A stretch of 12,677 bases of DNA from an uncultured archaeon (GTDB taxonomy: Archaea; Nanobdellota; Nanobdellia; Pacearchaeales; GW2011-AR1): positions 1 to 12,677 of the forward strand of contig CAIQQL010000091.1 in the NCBI GenBank assembly GCA_903873955.1, in the 5' to 3' direction. This document shows, piece by piece, positions 1 through 6,510 of the stretch. The notes beneath the pieces are model-generated. The model saw nothing but the letters and a program-made list of their open reading frames with translations, ran no database searches and had not been told where the DNA came from. The translations under genes and the position numbers were made by a program. Each line of letters opens with the position of its first letter. The first letter of the stretch is position 1.

Positions 1-47
1 CCATTCTTTACCGAATCTTTTAGTGGATTGCTTGATTTTACCCTCAA
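1..47 (-). CDS. Possible 5' fragment of an unidentified gene, cut by the window edge
   Basis: An open minus-strand frame runs from a TTG at 47-45 off the left edge, giving about 15 residues beginning (M)RVKSSNPLKDSVKN. A GAGG run at 54-57 sits about 6 bases before the TTG, and a TTTAAAAAA TATA-like stretch lies at about 79-88. The direction matches the upstream psmB-aCPSF1 genes. The peptide has a faint resemblance to the N-terminus of Sm-like (LSm) proteins, but it is too short to name. The call is weak and could be chance. Confidence 0.28.
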   Translation of the reverse strand, partial: MRVKSSNPLKDSVKN

Positions 48-144
48 GAACGCCTCATTTCCCCTTAAACAATAATTCTTTTTTAAACGGGGCTAATAAG
101 TTTTACATTGCTTAAGCAGGCAATCGAAAATAATTATCGCTGCT

Positions 145-163
145 TTGGTAAAATAAAAATTGG
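145..163 (-). terminator. U-rich tract after aCPSF1
   Basis: Read on the minus strand, a T-rich run (CAATTTTTATTTTACC) begins within about 10 bases of the aCPSF1 stop codon. In archaea, U-rich tracts 3' of genes are termination and cleavage sites, and aCPSF1 itself acts on them, so self-termination is plausible. No strong stem precedes the run. Confidence 0.45.
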
Positions 164-167
164 AGGT

Positions 168-2060
168 TTACTTGAGTCGGATTGTCTCAAGGTTTCTCGG
201 GACCACGGTTTCACTGCGGGTCATCTTATAGAGTGTCGAGGCAAGGTCAAGGCAACGGGAAACTTCTCCGTGATTGATCAGGATCTTTTTTGGTTTAGGG
301 ATCATGCGGCTGACATACTGCAGGAGTTCATTGCGTCCTGAGTGTGCAGACAGTCCGTTCAAAGTTTCAACTTGCATCTTTATTTCTATTCTTTCATGAT
401 TATAATCTGAGTCCATCTGGATTTCTTTGACTCCTTCTTGAACCTGACGTCCAAGTGACCCGATGGCCTGATAACACCCGAAGATGATCAGGTTCTTAGG
501 ATTGTCTGCGAAATGTCTGAGATATTCAACAGATGCCCCACCCACTAACATCCCTGAGGTTGCAATGACGATGCATGGGCCCCCTTCAACGACTTCTTTA
601 CGTTCTAGAGGGCTTCCTACGCGTTTAATGATCTCTGAAACAAAAGGGTTGTTGTCTTGGAAGATCTGGTTTTTCACGCTTGCGCTCAGGAAATCAGGAT
701 ATGCAGTGTGGATGGCATTAATATCCCAGATCATACCATCAAGGTACACAGGAACTTTCGGGAGGATTCCCGTACGGACTGCTTCTTCAACCCTGAGCAC
801 GGTTTCCTGGGCATGGCCAAGTCCTAGTTCGGGCAACAATATCTTTCCGCCTCTTGCGATAGTCTCTTTGGCAAGTTCTATGAATTTTTCTTCAGTCTCT
901 TGTCTTGGGGGAAGAATCTGGTCTTTTGAACCATAGGTTGATTCTATCATCAAGGTCTCAATACGCGGGAAGTGGTTTGACGCCGGATCTAGAAGACGCG
1001 TCTTGGCGTATTTAGTGTCTGCGCCATAGACCAGATTGTGCAGTCCATTTCCGATATTGATATGCACTTGGGCTGATCCTAGAACATGCCCTGCATTATA
1101 CAAGGTGATACGAATATCAGGCGTTACATCAGTCACTTCTCCATAATCTAAGGCGATGGAGTGCCGAACCATCTCTCGTACATCTTCTGCTTTATACAAA
1201 GGGGTTGCTGCCTGTTTATAGGCTACACCGACAAAATCAAGCTGTAAAAGCGCAGCGATGTCTCGCGTTGGTTCAGTCATATAAACTGGTCCGCGAAAAC
1301 CCATCTTGTAGAGATACGGGATAAGTCCTGAGTGATCAAGGTGCGCATGGGATAAAATGACGGCATCAATAGAATTCAGGTCACCCACTTCGGCGACATT
1401 GAGGTAAGGAAAACGTTCCGATCCTTCGGTGATTGCAGGGTTTATCCCACAGTCAAGAAGCACTTTTGAGGTAGGGGTCTGAAGGAGGAAACAGGATCGT
1501 CCAACTTGCCTCCCGCTGCCAAGAACGGTGATTCTTACCCAGATGTCCTTCTTTTCAGGGTTCCAGTCGGCATAGATCTTTTTGCCGATATCATTAAGGA
1601 ATTTTCTACGATAGGTATTGTTTGCATAAAGCACCGAACGGATCTTTTCCGTGATCTTGCTCGGGATAGTCGGGCTTCTGCGTACTGCCGCAGTCCACAT
1701 AGTTGACTTCTTAACATCACTCAGGATAGAACCCTGTTTGCCGATGACTAAACCTGGTTTCTTGGCTTCAATGATCAGGGAACTTCTCTGGACGTCAAAG
1801 ATGATGTTGGTGATCTCAGCTTCTTCAGGCACTAGTGCACGGATTGTCTTTTCTGTTTCTTCTTCACTGGCCAAGATGGCTGTCTCTGCACGAAGTTCGA
1901 TACGCTTCTTTATCTTATCGACACATTCTTTGACTTTCCCTTCGCCATTCTTAAAGAATTCCTTGTCAGCGGTATACAGAACAATATTTGCTCCTTCAAA
2001 AGCAGCATCGCTAATGACCTTCGGTAATTCTTCTTTAATACTTTTTAAAATATCTCCCAT
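168..2060 (-). CDS. aCPSF1 (FttA) beta-CASP ribonuclease, transcription termination factor
   Basis: This 630-residue protein has the usual aCPSF1 length and layout: two N-terminal KH-type regions (about 1-145, with a GxxG-type loop IGKQG at 106-110), a metallo-beta-lactamase core from about 175, and an inserted beta-CASP domain (about 385-505). Visible catalytic elements are HAHLDH at 238-243, His325 (NAGHVLGS), Asp348, ESTYG at 373-377, His573 and His597 (NHGE). The family is a zinc-dependent endo/exonuclease that cleaves nascent RNA at U-rich sites and terminates archaeal transcription. The start is the ATG at 2060, 20 bases after the psmB stop. No Shine-Dalgarno site is visible, so translation probably depends on the psmB transcript. 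Several usually conserved positions differ: GHAQE (415-419) where GRAQE is usual, HSGR (573-576) where HSDR is usual, and Ile in YQAIGSLGR where Glu is usual. Metal ligands are kept, so I expect an active enzyme. Confidence 0.96.
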   Translation of the reverse strand: MGDILKSIKEELPKVISDAAFEGANIVLYTADKEFFKNGEGKVKECVDKIKKRIELRAETAILASEEETEKTIRALVPEEAEITNIIFDVQRSSLIIEAKKPGLVIGKQGSILSDVKKSTMWTAAVRRSPTIPSKITEKIRSVLYANNTYRRKFLNDIGKKIYADWNPEKKDIWVRITVLGSGRQVGRSCFLLQTPTSKVLLDCGINPAITEGSERFPYLNVAEVGDLNSIDAVILSHAHLDHSGLIPYLYKMGFRGPVYMTEPTRDIAALLQLDFVGVAYKQAATPLYKAEDVREMVRHSIALDYGEVTDVTPDIRITLYNAGHVLGSAQVHINIGNGLHNLVYGADTKYAKTRLLDPASNHFPRIETLMIESTYGSKDQILPPRQETEEKFIELAKETIARGGKILLPELGLGHAQETVLRVEEAVRTGILPKVPVYLDGMIWDINAIHTAYPDFLSASVKNQIFQDNNPFVSEIIKRVGSPLERKEVVEGGPCIVIATSGMLVGGASVEYLRHFADNPKNLIIFGCYQAIGSLGRQVQEGVKEIQMDSDYNHERIEIKMQVETLNGLSAHSGRNELLQYVSRMIPKPKKILINHGEVSRCLDLASTLYKMTRSETVVPRNLETIRLK

Positions 2061-2080
2061 AGCAATAATGCAATTAATTC

Positions 2081-2740
2081 TTACTTGTATTCTGGAACAA
2101 TCTCTTCAGAAACTACTTGCTTAATTTCGTTCTTGGATACAGTAAAGACATCGATACCATTTCCAGAACCAGAATCTCTTTGTGTAGAGGACTTAAGTGC
2201 CTCTTTAGCAAGTTCGACTCCCTCTTTCAAGGAAAGGTCTTTTTTATAGGTTCTTTCAAGTAAGCCTAAAATGAAGGGCATGCCTGAAGAAAAATTGGCG
2301 TCATAATCCTTTACAAGATAGACTCCTCCGGCAGGTTCGATAGTATAAAGCGCAGTGGATCCATCTTCATCAAAACCTGCTACAAGAATACCTACAATAT
2401 GGGGCAGCATGGTTGGCGTTCGTATGTTGCGGTAGAGCATCATTCCAATCATATGTGCAGCTTCCTTGATGGTAGGGCGAGTTTTTGTCTTAAGCTCCTT
2501 TAAGCGAAGCTCGGCGGAGATGACTTTCTCAGAAAGCATGATATCTGCAGCGCCGCCAGTGGCGGACATGACAAGGTAGTCACTAATCTTGACAACTTTT
2601 TGCTCACGTTTGCTCATGATAAGATTGCCTGCGGTTGCACGGCGATCACCGCCCATGACAATGCCATCTTTACATACAATACCGACAATACTCGTATTAG
2701 ATCTGAGTATGTTATCGGAAAGGTCGCTCTGTGGTTTCAT
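2081..2740 (-). CDS. psmB: Proteasome beta subunit (20S core peptidase)
   Basis: The 219-residue product is the catalytic beta subunit of the archaeal 20S proteasome, a threonine peptidase assembled in beta rings between alpha rings. After a 15-residue propeptide, Thr16 aligns with catalytic Thr1 (TSIVGIVCKDG). Asp32 and Lys48 align with Asp17 and Lys33, the serine in FSSGMPF with Ser129, and the aspartate in QRDSGSGNGIDV with Asp166, so the active site is complete. The residue before Thr1 is Asn instead of the usual Gly, which is notable because propeptide removal is autocatalytic there. The ATG at 2740 gives a normal short propeptide, whereas upstream in-frame sequence to 2839 looks non-coding. 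A TATA box about 46 bases upstream and a weak GAGGT element suit this start. psmB followed by aCPSF1 is a pairing I recall from other archaea, such as MJ1237-MJ1236 of Methanocaldococcus. Confidence 0.95.
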   Translation of the reverse strand: MKPQSDLSDNILRSNTSIVGIVCKDGIVMGGDRRATAGNLIMSKREQKVVKISDYLVMSATGGAADIMLSEKVISAELRLKELKTKTRPTIKEAAHMIGMMLYRNIRTPTMLPHIVGILVAGFDEDGSTALYTIEPAGGVYLVKDYDANFSSGMPFILGLLERTYKKDLSLKEGVELAKEALKSSTQRDSGSGNGIDVFTVSKNEIKQVVSEEIVPEYK

Positions 2741-2782
2741 AAATTTGATAGAACCTCTAATTACAAAATGCAACGCCTGGGA

Positions 2783-2791
2783 GTATTTAAG
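2783..2791 (-). promoter_or_regulatory. Proximal TATA box of psmB-aCPSF1
   Basis: The minus strand reads CCTTAAATA. The expected transcription start about 26 bases downstream (near 2761) gives a roughly 20-nt leader before the psmB ATG. Confidence 0.55.
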
Positions 2792-2809
2792 GTTTACGGT
2801 TAATGAAAA

Positions 2810-2840
2810 TTTGCACAATCTGGACTGTATTTTGCGCAAA
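2810..2840. promoter_or_regulatory. Operator-like tandem repeat upstream of psmB
   Basis: Two near-identical palindromic elements, TTTGCACAAT at 2810-2819 and TTTGCGCAAA at 2831-2840 (a perfect 10-base palindrome), start 21 bases apart, which is two helical turns. They lie between the two psmB TATA boxes and over the expected start of the distal promoter. This layout suits a dimeric helix-turn-helix regulator, but no regulator gene is nearby and its identity is unknown. Confidence 0.45.
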
Positions 2841-2852
2841 TGTTACCGATGT

Positions 2853-2861
2853 AATTTATAT
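2853..2861 (-). promoter_or_regulatory. Possible distal TATA box of psmB
   Basis: The minus strand reads ATATAAATT, a good archaeal box A match. Its expected start near 2831 falls inside the palindrome at 2831-2840 and would give psmB a leader of about 90 nt. Confidence 0.4.
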
Positions 2862-2954
2862 GGAGCAGATAGATATTTAAGTTTGAAACTGTCTTTATTA
2901 CTGCAGGGATAAGGAGGGATCGGACCCTGACCCTCACTTTGAAATGCTATAACC

Positions 2955-3338
2955 ATGGATAACGAGTTCGTAAAAACAAAACTTATTGATAGTTTCGTAT
3001 TTGGTATTTTTATATGGCTTATCGGGTATATTGCCTCCATGATCCTTTTTCCATTTGTTCCAAATAATCTTCTAGGCTGGATTCTATGCATTATCTTCAC
3101 GCCTATCACTTATTTAATCGCTTATCTTCGTTTTAAAAACCGAAAACAGCCTATGAAATGTTACATAGGGGTTGCGGTATTCTGGACGGTGATTGCAATA
3201 ACCTTTGATTATCTTTTTATTGTACAATTATTCAACGTTAGTAATTACTACAAATCTGACGTTTTTGTTTACTATGCCATTACCTTTTTGATACCGATCA
3301 TAATTGGCTTGAGTAAAAGAAACAAGACTAATAAGTAA
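2955..3338 (+). CDS. Four-helix integral membrane protein, unknown function
   Basis: The 127-residue protein is dominated by four hydrophobic segments at about 12-33, 40-58, 69-90 and 102-119. Short basic loops (RFKNRK in the middle, SKRNKTNK at the end) suggest the middle loop and C-terminus are cytoplasmic. I see no catalytic motif and recognise no family. The ATG at 2955 is the only in-frame start, because a TGA at 2940-2942 closes the frame upstream. The best TATA-like element (about 2874-2881) would leave a ~50-nt leader, unlike the leaderless genes nearby. A stem-loop begins five bases after the stop. The gene is divergent from psmB. Confidence 0.8.
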   Translation: MDNEFVKTKLIDSFVFGIFIWLIGYIASMILFPFVPNNLLGWILCIIFTPITYLIAYLRFKNRKQPMKCYIGVAVFWTVIAITFDYLFIVQLFNVSNYYKSDVFVYYAITFLIPIIIGLSKRNKTNK

Positions 3339-3343
3339 ATCTT

Positions 3344-3384
3344 AGAGGGCAAGGTTCGATAATCGTTTCTTAAGAACCCCCTCT
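3344..3384 (+). terminator. Stem-loop after the membrane-protein gene, possible terminator
   Basis: AGAGGG (3344-3349) and GGTTC (3353-3357) pair with GAACCCCCTCT (3374-3384), giving an 11-bp stem with a CAA bulge and a 16-nt loop. It begins five bases after the stop codon, with a loosely T-rich stretch about 20 bases downstream. A terminator or RNA 3'-end protector is the simplest reading. Confidence 0.5.
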
Positions 3385-3456
3385 GGTTGATAAACTCTTG
3401 CGCTTTTCTTGGGATACTTGGAGATAGTTTGATTGCTATTTTACAATATACACATC

Positions 3457-3464
3457 CTTTTAAT
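3457..3464 (+). promoter_or_regulatory. TATA box of the phosphoesterase gene
   Basis: CTTTTAAT is centred about 25 bases before the ATG pair at 3483/3486, implying a leaderless mRNA. It supports this start over the upstream in-frame ATG at 3387. Confidence 0.5.
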
Positions 3465-3482
3465 CTTCTGGCTAAATACCTA

Positions 3483-4403
3483 ATGATGCGCTATTTTATC
3501 CTATCCGACATCCACGCAAATTTGCCTGCTCTAGAGGCAGTGCTTCAAGATATGCGGCAGGAAAAAGGGTATCATGAAGGTGATGATCATGTTGTCGTTT
3601 TAGGAGACATGGTCGGCTATGCACCCTTCCCTAATGAGGTGATGGATATTGTCTACAAGCTTCCAGCAGACAGGATTTTAGGGAATCATGAGATAGGGGT
3701 CCATCATATCCTTAATAATACTTTTCAAGGTATTAGCGCCCATTATAATGAGCGGGCAACTTGGGCGCTTAACTGGACTGCAAATCAGCTTTCTGAAAAA
3801 AATAAGACCAGAATCGCTGACCTTATGAGTCGAAAAGACTATGCTGCAAGTCATAGACATATGGGAAGGACAATATTGTTTGCGCATTCTGAACCTAAAA
3901 ATCCTTCGGACATGACCACCTATATTGAGTGTAAAGAAGGGGCGAAGCATTATTTTTTCAGGCATGCTCAGTTTGCAAAGACCCTGGCATTTGTCGGACA
4001 TCTGCACGTTCCGCAGGCATATTTTTCAAGCAAGGAAACGTCTGGCGACATTCAGGGCGGTGTGATCGAGTTCAGGAGATATGACAAAGATCTTCCTCTC
4101 TTGATGTGGGGCGCAAAAAACCGTCGAGATCTTGAACCACTCTGGGAGTGCCAGCAGGCTGAGGATTCCCTTCCTTTTGAGAAACAATTTGCCTTGCGTG
4201 AACGAGCGCAAGCGCTTTTTGTTGTGCCAAGTGTCGGTCAACCTCGGGATCATCTGCCCTATGCAGGATATGCAGTATTTGACACAAGAAAAGACGAAGT
4301 ATTCATGAGGCGGGTTCACTATGATGTCGAAAGTACGCAAAAGAGGATGGGTTCTTTTTCATTCCCTTCCGAGCTTATGGATCGCTTGGCCGCTGGTCGC
4401 TGA
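3483..4403 (+). CDS. Calcineurin-like metallophosphoesterase
   Basis: The 306-residue protein carries the full set of binuclear-metal phosphoesterase motifs in order: SDIH (Asp9, His11), GDMVGY (Gly41-Asp42), GNHE (67-70), AHSEP (His135) and GHLHVP (His173, His175). A late SVGQPRD motif is typical of the YfcE/MJ0936 and ApaH-related branch of small cytoplasmic phosphodiesterases. The substrate cannot be read from the sequence; cyclic nucleotides, dinucleotides and phosphoproteins are all possible. The region between the fourth and fifth motifs and the ~110 residues after GHLH are longer than in the smallest family members. The chosen start puts the SDIH strand at the N-terminus, as is normal for the family. 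The 32 residues encoded upstream of it lack conserved features. The gene appears to be monocistronic. Confidence 0.93.
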   Translation: MMRYFILSDIHANLPALEAVLQDMRQEKGYHEGDDHVVVLGDMVGYAPFPNEVMDIVYKLPADRILGNHEIGVHHILNNTFQGISAHYNERATWALNWTANQLSEKNKTRIADLMSRKDYAASHRHMGRTILFAHSEPKNPSDMTTYIECKEGAKHYFFRHAQFAKTLAFVGHLHVPQAYFSSKETSGDIQGGVIEFRRYDKDLPLLMWGAKNRRDLEPLWECQQAEDSLPFEKQFALRERAQALFVVPSVGQPRDHLPYAGYAVFDTRKDEVFMRRVHYDVESTQKRMGSFSFPSELMDRLAAGR

Positions 4404-4432
4404 TTTTAAAGACGGCAAATAGGGAAGAAGTA

Positions 4433-4460
4433 GACTTATAATCCATCTCCTTTAAAAATA
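4433..4460 (+). promoter_or_regulatory. Two TATA-like boxes before the small secreted-protein gene
   Basis: CTTATAATC (about 4434-4442) predicts a start near 4464, which would include both Shine-Dalgarno sites of the downstream gene. TTTAAAAATA (4451-4460) predicts a start at about 4480, exactly on the first ATG, which would give a leaderless form. Confidence 0.5.
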
Positions 4461-4515
4461 ACGGGAAGGTGATGTTCTTATGAACAAAACAATAAACCTG
4501 AAAGGAGGTAGAAAA

Positions 4516-4944
4516 ATGAAAACAAAAACAAATGCGATTTACCTTGCTGTTTTTGGAATAGCCTTGCTGACCATTTTAGGTGCCGTAAGCCTTGTATCGG
4601 CAAATGCGCTTTTTGGTAAAAACCGTGCTCCTGCACATTTTCCTTTGATGCCTTCGGCTTTTAATAAAACCTTCAATGACCAACTGCAGCTTGCTGTTAC
4701 CAACAACGATTTTACCGCATGGAAATCACTGATGGACTCTCAATTAACCCAAGAAAATTTCGACAGGTTGGTTGCAATATCTAAAAATGTTTCTATGCAT
4801 GGGAATGAAACTGAGGCGCGAGATGCTCTCCCGATGAATTTCACTCGTGGAGGAAATCATGCCGGGAGACATTTTATGATGGGCAACTCAACGTTCCCTC
4901 AAGGAGAACCTATGCGAGGTCAACCACGCGAGTTCAATCCTTAA
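4516..4944 (+). CDS. Small secreted or membrane-anchored protein with helical N-x-W repeat-type domain
   Basis: From the ATG at 4516 the product has 142 residues: a basic start (MKTKTN), a hydrophobic signal or anchor segment at about 6-31 ending in SANA, then a soluble part containing LAVTNNDFTAWKSLMD and LTQENFDRLVAISK. This 'NDY/F..WK' plus 'ITEE.F..LV' pattern recurs in small exported proteins of unknown function in archaea and uncultured lineages. The C-terminus is rich in His, Met, Asn and Gly, which might bind metal, but this is inference. The 4516 start has a near-perfect Shine-Dalgarno (AAAGGAGGT, 4501-4509). An in-frame ATG at 4480, with AAGGTGAT before it, would add 12 polar residues in front of the signal segment. 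Confidence 0.8.
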   Translation: MKTKTNAIYLAVFGIALLTILGAVSLVSANALFGKNRAPAHFPLMPSAFNKTFNDQLQLAVTNNDFTAWKSLMDSQLTQENFDRLVAISKNVSMHGNETEARDALPMNFTRGGNHAGRHFMMGNSTFPQGEPMRGQPREFNP

Positions 4945-4973
4945 AATTCTACTTTACCTTAAATTTTTTTAAT

Positions 4974-5037
4974 CACTGCAGGTTTCATTAACTAACCCTA
5001 CCTCAGACCATACCCCTTTGGTTAATGGCCTGCAGTG
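4974..5037. repeat. Long imperfect inverted repeat (stem-loop), possible terminator
   Basis: CACTGCAGG (4974-4982) pairs with CCTGCAGTG (5029-5037), and CATTAAC (4986-4992) with GTTAATG (5021-5027). This makes a 16-bp stem with a small internal loop and a 28-nt loop rich in C and A. T-rich runs lie on both sides (4964-4970 and about 5040-5058). It occupies the 219-base gap between two secreted-protein genes and otherwise nothing else is visible there. It could be a terminator or a structured RNA. I see no target-site duplication to suggest a small transposon relic. Confidence 0.6.
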
Positions 5038-5134
5038 GCTTTTATTATTCTTTTTTTCGTCTATAAATCCCTCTTTTTCTCTTAAGGTATCCTTTCTTTG
5101 AACGATACTTAACAATAGTTAACTTTCATAAATT

Positions 5135-5142
5135 ACTTAAAG
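5135..5142 (+). promoter_or_regulatory. TATA-like box before the anchored-protein gene
   Basis: ACTTAAAG is centred about 26 bases before the ATG at 5164, in keeping with a leaderless transcript. Confidence 0.45.
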
Positions 5143-5163
5143 GGGCCAAATCACAACTCTTTC

Positions 5164-5661
5164 ATGAACGAAATAAATTCAGGTGATATCAAGCGACCTT
5201 CTAAAAAAGGTCTTATCATTATGGGGGTCATATTGCTGGCGGTAATAATCGTTGGTTTCTATTTTGTAATGTCTAAACCTGCTCCCCAACCAACAGCAAA
5301 TGCCGTTCAATCACCACAGACTGTCAATCAAAAAGTCAAGCTTGCGGATACAAAGTATGGAAAGGACAGCTATCTTATCTCATCTGAAACCCTTAGCCCC
5401 GAAGCACAAACCGCAATCTCTGGATTTAACATATCTCGTGTAGTAAACCCTGATGGTTCTATAAACATGGTTCTCATCGCCTTAAACCCTGAATATCAGA
5501 ATCAGAACTACCATCTGGCTCCTGGACAAAGCCTCTATTTCATAGAGACTTATGCAGGTGATGACAATCCTCCAAAAGGAGAAGGCCCTTCTTTGATGGA
5601 TGACAAAGCAGTCATTGTTGATCAGGACGGATATCCTGTAAGTCCACTTCCAGCCAGATAG
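5164..5661 (+). CDS. Membrane-anchored extracytoplasmic protein, unknown function
   Basis: The 165-residue protein has a short basic cytoplasmic start (KRPSKKG), one transmembrane anchor at about 16-35, a Pro/Ala/Gln/Thr-rich linker (36-60), and a globular outer domain. The latter contains YLISSETLSPEAQTAISGF and LAPGQSLYFIETYAGDD, followed by an acidic stretch ending in DDKAVIVDQDGYPVSP. The combination looks like a recurrent archaeal exported-protein type of unknown role. I see no catalytic triad, metal site or cysteine pair. The ATG at 5164 is supported by the TATA-like box 26 bases upstream. A T-rich run (about 5671-5683) after the stop is a plausible terminator. Confidence 0.82.
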   Translation: MNEINSGDIKRPSKKGLIIMGVILLAVIIVGFYFVMSKPAPQPTANAVQSPQTVNQKVKLADTKYGKDSYLISSETLSPEAQTAISGFNISRVVNPDGSINMVLIALNPEYQNQNYHLAPGQSLYFIETYAGDDNPPKGEGPSLMDDKAVIVDQDGYPVSPLPAR

Positions 5662-5734
5662 GTCGGTCAGATTTTCTTTCTCTGTTTAAGACCAATGAAA
5701 GTGGAATGAAAAATACACATTCTACAGACTAAAT

Positions 5735-5743
5735 CCTTATATG
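5735..5743 (+). promoter_or_regulatory. TATA box before the 83-residue membrane protein
   Basis: CTTATATGG implies transcription starting near 5766, five bases before the ATG at 5771. Confidence 0.45.
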
Positions 5744-5770
5744 GTGATTTTTCTTTGGTAAATCAACTTC

Positions 5771-6022
5771 ATGACTCATCAGACTCCCCTCTATGCGAAC
5801 AGAAAGGTTATTCTGGCTTTAATCGGACTAACGTTATTCTTTTTGGTTATGACTGTTTTGTATAGCCTGATTCTTTACTCTGAAAACAATCCCAGTTTTT
5901 TGCTTCCGTTTATACCTTTGATAATCTTTAGCGGTTTCTTCATATTTTTAATAGGGGCATTTTTATTAGCGCTATCTCTCTACAAGACTCTTGAATCAAG
6001 AAAAAATCACCAAGAGGAATAA
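5771..6022 (+). CDS. Two-helix small membrane protein, unknown function
   Basis: The 83-residue protein has two strongly hydrophobic segments (about 13-35 and 42-69) joined by a short loop (SENNPS), with a basic N-terminus (ANRK) and a charged tail (KTLESRKNHQEE). Positive charges at both ends suggest a hairpin with both termini in the cytoplasm. No motif identifies a family. It has its own near-leaderless promoter, so it is probably expressed alone. Confidence 0.72.
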   Translation: MTHQTPLYANRKVILALIGLTLFFLVMTVLYSLILYSENNPSFLLPFIPLIIFSGFFIFLIGAFLLALSLYKTLESRKNHQEE

Positions 6023-6090
6023 CTGTTACCCTTCCTTGTCTCTTAAGCAAATGGCTCCTAGAGTTTGTTTCAGTAGACCGGAAAGTAAAA

Positions 6091-6098
6091 TATAAATA
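6091..6098 (+). promoter_or_regulatory. TATA box that places the start of the next gene at GTG 6120
   Basis: TATAAATA is a consensus box A centred 26 bases before GTG 6120. It directly abuts TTG 6099, so a transcript from it could not contain that TTG. Confidence 0.6.
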
Positions 6099-6119
6099 TT
6101 GACCTTAACTTCTAAACAG

Positions 6120-6413
6120 GTGGAGCTAGATCATATAACCAATCCATTAGGTATCGTAAAGCGATTTTCTATTCCTTATGGTGATGGATTACACTTAGGG
6201 GCCCATATAAGGGCAATTACTGAAGAAGGTTATACAGACCCCAATTGGTTTGAATTTAGAGTATTTTATCCTAGCCATAGAAATGTCGAAATCGGTGGGA
6301 ATCTAAATAGTTATCGCGAATTGAAGAGAGGAACGTCGACGCCAGAAGAAACAGAAGCAAGATTAAGGTCTTGGTGTAAAGTATCAAATTTAGAATTAAT
6401 CGAGCTTAATTAA
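6120..6413 (+). CDS. Small soluble protein, unknown function
   Basis: The 97-residue product (GTG start) appears soluble, with alternating strands and a C-terminal helix (TPEETEARLRSWCKV). I recognise no family. Aromatic and Gly-rich segments (IPYGDGLHLGAHI, WFEFRVFYPSH) suggest a small alpha/beta or beta-barrel fold, but that is only an impression. A gene caller could choose TTG 6099, adding MTLTSKQ. I prefer GTG 6120 because the TATA box at 6091-6098 predicts transcription starting there. The gene is isolated between a membrane protein and the RNase P RNA promoter. Confidence 0.7.
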   Translation: MELDHITNPLGIVKRFSIPYGDGLHLGAHIRAITEEGYTDPNWFEFRVFYPSHRNVEIGGNLNSYRELKRGTSTPEETEARLRSWCKVSNLELIELN

Positions 6414-6480
6414 AGTCCGTCCTATTTTCATCACATCTTGCCCACTTTTGCACTTTCCTAACTACTGTTGACGTAGAAAG

Positions 6481-6489
6481 TTTTATAAT
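6481..6489 (+). promoter_or_regulatory. TATA box of the RNase P RNA transcript
   Basis: TTTTATAAT is the only good TATA box upstream of the RNase P RNA. It predicts a start near 6511, about 107 bases before helix P1. No box lies about 26 bases before P1 itself. Confidence 0.5.
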
Positions 6490-6510
6490 CCTAGATTTCT
6501 CTATGTTTAT

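Noticed and set aside
108..341. Plus-strand open frame of 77 codons
   Set aside because: It is mostly antisense to the conserved C-terminus of aCPSF1 and has no plausible start signal or motif.
484..936. Plus-strand open frame of 150 codons
   Set aside because: It lies wholly antisense to the conserved beta-CASP region; composition is that of a shadow frame.
1651..2124. Plus-strand open frame of 157 codons
   Set aside because: It is antisense to the aCPSF1 KH region and the psmB end, and has no support beyond being open.
2741..2839. Upstream extension of psmB to TTG 2839
   Set aside because: It would give an unusually long propeptide across a TATA box and operator-like repeats; the ATG at 2740 gives a normal short propeptide.
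4974..5037. Small transposon (MITE-like) relic
   Set aside because: There is an inverted repeat, but no target-site duplication, no second copy in the window and no transposase gene.
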